The notes under the pieces: generated by a model
Told to the model about the DNA's origin: nothing
What the model saw: the letters and a program-made list of their open reading frames with translations, nothing else
Database searches by the model: none
Part shown: positions 60,611 to 64,000 of the stretch, piece by piece
How positions within the stretch are numbered: position 1 is the first letter of the stretch
Layout: each line of letters begins with the position of its first letter
Position numbers and translations under genes: made by a program
Origin: Azolla caroliniana
Lineage: Eukaryota; Polypodiophyta
Length of the DNA stretch: 64,000 nt
Assembly: GCA_043228905.1 (NCBI GenBank)
Contig: JBHGNT010000020.1
Coordinates: 7,006,001 to 7,070,000 of the forward strand
Direction: 5' to 3'

Positions 60611-61698
60611 CACTTCGGCATGGGATGTCTCTCCAATCCGATCCTCTTCCGGCATGCTTCCAGCTTGTCGGGTGTAAGTACCTTGGTCAGCATATCCGAC
60701 CCGTTCTCGTCCGTGTGGATCTTCGTCAGCACGAACTCCTTGTCTTCTATCCTTTCCCGGATCCAGTGGTATCTACGTTGGATGTGTTTCGTCCGGGAAT
60801 GGTAGGCCGCGTTCTTCGCAAGGTGGATGGCACTCTGACTATCGCAGTAGAGCCGGTACTCCTCCTGCCGGATACCGAGCTCTCTAATGAAGTCTTTCAT
60901 CCATATTATTTCCTTGCCGGCTTCAACAGCCGCCATGTACTCCGCCTCCGTGGTTGACAACGCAACCGTCTTCTGCAGCCTCGACTGCCATGAAACAGCT
61001 CCCCCTGCATACGTCATCACATACCCGGATGTGGACCGGCTGGTATCTGCATCAGCCGACATATCCGAATCGGTAAAGCCGTCGAGTTCGGGCTTACCGG
61101 AGCCGAATCGGAGGCATACGTTTGCCGTGCCCTTCAGGTATCGTAGTATCCACTTGACCGCGTTCCAGTGTTCTTTGCCGGGATTGCTCATGTACCGGCT
61201 CACCACTCCGACTGCGTATCCAATGTCCGGTCTTGTACACACCATTGCGTACATCAAGCTTCCGACGGCAGAGGCATATGGTACTTTCATCATGTCCTCC
61301 TTCTCAGCCTTTGTCTTGGGGCTTTGCTTGCTGGACAACTTGCAGTTTGCCGGGAGGGTTGAACCGACCGGTCTTGCTTCCGACATGTTGAACCGGTGAA
61401 GCACCTTTGTCACGTACTTCTCCTGTGACAGCCACAACTGCTTCTTCTTCCGGTCTCGGATGATGTGCATCCCTAGTATTTGCCTCGCCGGACCCAGGTC
61501 CTTCATTGAGAAGGTTCGGTGAAGTGCTTTCTTCAGCATCCGTATCTTGCCCTGGTCCCGTCCGACGATCAACATGTCGTCTACGTACAGGAGGAGTATT
61601 AGAAAGTCTCCTCCTTCGAACTTCTTCACAAACACGCAGTGATCGGACTGCGTTTTGTGGTACCCTTCGTCGGTCATGAAGGAGTCGAACTTCCGGTA
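60607..61698 (-). pseudogene. CoA-2 pol: reverse transcriptase palm/thumb and RNase H
   Basis: After the stop at 61699-61701 the frame reads YRKFDSFMTDEGYHKTQSDH, LLYVDDMLIVGRD (YVDD), ILGMHIIRDRKKKQLWLSQE, then RNase H: DGFTDSDMSADADTSRSTSG, VALSTTEAEYMAAVEAGKEI, YCDSQSAIHLAKNAAYHSR and TKHIQRRYHWIRERIEDKEF. It ends in a TGA at 60607-60609. Fully open over about 360 codons. Confidence 0.95.
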
Positions 61699-64000
61699 CC
61701 ACTACCAGGGAGCCTGCTTCAGTCCGTAAAGGCTCTTCTTCAACCGGCATACCAGGTGCTCCTTCCCTTTCTTCTCGAATCCTTCCGGTTGCTGCATGTA
61801 GATCTCTTCTTCGAGGTTACCGTGAAGGAATGCCGTCTTCACGTCCATCTGTTCTACCTCGAGGTCCATGCTTGCCGCTATGCTCAGCACCGTCCGGATG
61901 GAGGTCATCTTCACTACCGGGGCAAATATCTCGTCGAAGTCGACGCCCTTCTTCTGCTGGAACCCCTTCACCACGATCCTGGCTTTGTATCTCGGGGGGT
62001 TTCCGGCATCTCCCGGTTTCAGCTTGAACACCCACTTGTTTCGAAGTGCCCGCTTTCCTTTCGGCAACTCCACAAGTTCATATGTGTGGTTCTCATGCAG
62101 GGAATCCATCTCCTCCTGCATGGCACTTAACCACCTGCGGCTATGGGTGTCAAGCTTTGCTTCTTCAAAACTCTCCGGCTCCCCCTCGTCGGTTAGCAGC
62201 ACGTGCTCTGGTTCCGGAAATCTCCGAGGGGCCCTTCTCTCTCTTAGAGGGTATCTCCGTTCCGGAGCTTCGGTAACCGGCTGCTCCGTTTCCTCTTCAT
62301 CCGAATCCATTTCGGAATCAGGGCCGGTTCCGGTATCAGTTTCATCTTCCTCGGCCGGTTCTGTTTCTTCACCGTCTTCGGCCGGATCCTCGAGTGCTAA
62401 CCGGTCCCTTGCCGGTCGGGACTGCTCCTCGTAGAGTTTATCCTCACCGGTCGACTTGGAGCTCTTCATCTTCTTCTCCGACTCCCAGTCGGCGAGTGTC
62501 TTGTCCTCCATGAAGATGATATCTCGACTCCTGAATATCTTCTTGTCGACCGGGTCCCATACTCGGTAGCCGAACTCGTCGTCGCCGTAACCGAGGAATA
62601 TGCATGGCCGGGTCTTTGGGTCTAGCTTTCCTCTCCGGTCCTTTGCCACATGCACATATGTGAGACACCCGAACACCTTCAGATGCCGGTAGGATACTTC
62701 CCTAACGGTCCACACTCTCTGCGGCGTGTCTCCGTCCAAAGGTACTGAGGGTGATCTGTTTATCACGTATGTCGCCGTCGACATTGCCTCAGCCCAAAAC
62801 CCCTTGGGTAATTTCGCATGCGACAGCATACTCCGGACCCTCTCCATTATGGTCCGGTTCATCCTCTCGGCCAGCCCGTTCAGTTCCGGCGTCTTCGGCA
62901 CAGTAAACTCGAGCCGGATTCCCTTCGTGCGACAGTACTCCTCGAACTGCCCCCGGTATTCCCCTCCGTTATCCGCTCGTATCGCTTTCAGCTCCCTACC
63001 GGATTCCCTTTCCATTCTCGCGTGGAGTTCTTTGAAGACGGACAATACTTGGTCCTTTGTCTTCAACGGTGCCGTCCACAGCTTCCGGCTATGGTCATCT
63101 ATGAATGTTACGAAGTACTGGGCTCCGCCATGTGACTTCGTTTCTACCTGACACACGTCAGTGTGCACCAACTCCAATGGTGCGCTACGTCTCGTCGGTG
63201 GCCTTGAGTGGAAGGAGGTCCGGTTTTGCTTACCGGCCAGACAGTCGATACACTTCCCCAAGTGTACATGCTTTACCGGTATCAGGTTGTCTTCGGCAAG
63301 CCTCTTCATCCCCTTCTCGCTCATGTGGCACAGTCTCTTGTGCCACAGCTCACCGTCAGTGTCAGCTGCCACGTTCAGCTCCTCCGGACATAGCCTGGAA
63401 TTCATCAGGTACAGTGTGTTGATCTTCCGGGCCCGAGCCACTATCAGGCTCCCTTTGCTGAACTTCATGACACCGTTCCGGATGCTACCCGTGTAGCCTT
63501 CATCGTCTAGCCTCCCGGCCGAAATCAGGTTCAATCGAACCTCCGGAACGTGTCGAACATCCTTCAGCAGCATCTTGCATCCGGTTGATGTCATCAACCA
63601 CACGTCTCCTATGCCGGCAATCCGGCATGTACCTTCATTTCCCATCCGGACACAGCCGTGCTCACCAGCTGTGTAGGATGAGAAGTATTTCTTCTCCGGG
63701 GTCAGGTGGAACGACGCTCCGGAATCGACCACCCAGGTCATCTCTTCACTGGCAAGGTTCAGCTCCCTCTCTTCGGTAATGAGCATTATCTCTTCTTCAC
63801 TTGCCGCGAGTGCCGTCGTTCCTTTCCGGTCCTGCCCTCGCCGATCCGGACCTCTCCGGTCCGTGGCTCCCCGGTATGCACCGTTTCGCTCCGGTGACTT
63901 CTTCGAATCGGTGTCGTCGGCACCGTTGTCCTTTCGGTAATGCCGACAGTTCTTCCGGAAGTGCCCCGGCTTCCCACAGTGGAAGCATGTGGGTCTTCCT
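61699..64000 (-). pseudogene. CoA-2 gag end, protease, integrase and RT fingers
   Basis: Open from the window edge: zinc knuckle CFHCGKPGHFRKNC, basic R/G/D linker, protease WVVDSGASFHLTPEKKYF, zinc region LWHKRLCHMSEKGMKRLAED ... CIDCLAGKQ, integrase core YFVTFIDDHSRKLW (Asp), IRADNGGEYRGQFEEYC (Asp) and PELNGLAERMNRTIMERVRS (Glu), FLGYGDDEFGYRVWDP, an acidic linker (EDGEETEPAEEDETDTGTGP), then RT VDFDEIFAPVVKMTSIRTVL and MDVKTAFLHGNLEEEIYMQQ. It ends KQAPW-stop. The junction shows two adjacent codons, TGG and TAG, where CoA-1 has Arg-Gln; both fit C-to-T changes. Confidence 0.95.

Larger units (their letters stand above)
59948..64000 (-). mobile_element. CoA-2: antisense Ty1-copia element, 5' end outside window
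   Basis: 3' LTR 59948-60599, polypurine tract, RNase H, RT, integrase, protease and the gag zinc knuckle run leftward from the window edge. Same family as CoA-1. Only one stop (61699-61701) in about 1,120 visible pol codons, the best preserved copia here. The other LTR and TSD lie beyond 64000. Confidence 0.96.

Noticed and set aside
1-64000. Bacterial-type features: operons, ribosome binding sites, CRISPR, rRNA, attachment sites.
   Set aside because: None seen; composition and content are those of a plant nuclear repeat region.

Overview
The window is plant nuclear DNA made almost entirely of LTR retrotransposons and their remains, nested inside one another. I see no rRNA, CRISPR array, operon or confidently recognisable single-copy host gene. 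Evidence for a plant: Ty1-copia elements primed by initiator tRNA-Met (TGGTATCAGAGC-type binding sites), plant-type Ty3-gypsy elements, and degenerate tRNA-Leu(UAG) copies. One complete gypsy element (14218-19994) looks like the Tf1/sushi chromoviruses of fungi and vertebrates rather than the usual flowering-plant clades. I therefore infer, weakly, a non-flowering land plant (moss, lycophyte, fern or gymnosperm).

Layout. 1-14204: the 3' part of gypsy element GyA-1 (protease, RT, RNase H, integrase, an extra coiled-coil ORF, 3' LTR), cut by a GyS solo LTR (514-940), SoT solo LTRs (1948-3113, 3548-4286), a whole copia element CoF-1 (5116-10152), and SoT/CoA LTR fragments (11815-12955). 14218-19994: complete chromovirus GyS-1. 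20000-28929: a copia LTR, two shrunken GyJ gypsy derivatives, and an array of repeat units each carrying a tRNA-Leu-like sequence, invaded by copia fragment CoA-3 (26608-27830). 28930-32204: GyA-3 remnant and copia remnant CoB-2. 32545-56421: complete but decayed GyA-2 (TSD CATTG), holding a CoA solo LTR (36422-37364), SoT-3 (38511-39157), the full copia CoA-1 (40133-51800, itself holding solo LTR SoX and the full antisense copia CoB-1), and SoT-4 (51832-52878). 56427-57327: an unassigned spacer with one exon-like open stretch. 57328-59947: antisense gypsy GyJ-1, interrupted by antisense copia CoA-2, which runs off the right edge.

How it works together. Nearly every insertion boundary is supported by a target-site duplication, and removing the insert restores the host reading frame, so insertion order can be read directly: GyA-2, then CoA-1, then CoB-1 and SoX. 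Most coding regions carry stops and frameshifts. The freshest are CoA-2 (one stop within the visible pol) and GyS-1 (three stops; its LTRs differ at about six bases by eye).

Most interesting signals. (1) GyS-1 has the hallmarks of tRNA-independent self-priming: a 12-nt site just inside the 5' LTR is a perfect complement of an LTR sequence 33 nt downstream of the TATA box, kept in all three LTR copies. (2) Its gag and pol overlap in the -1 frame at GTTAAAC, followed after 6 nt by an 8-bp stem-loop. (3) The GyA family encodes a long, sense-strand, coiled-coil protein between integrase and 3' LTR, with a signature kept in three diverged copies. (4) The tRNA-Leu-like array.
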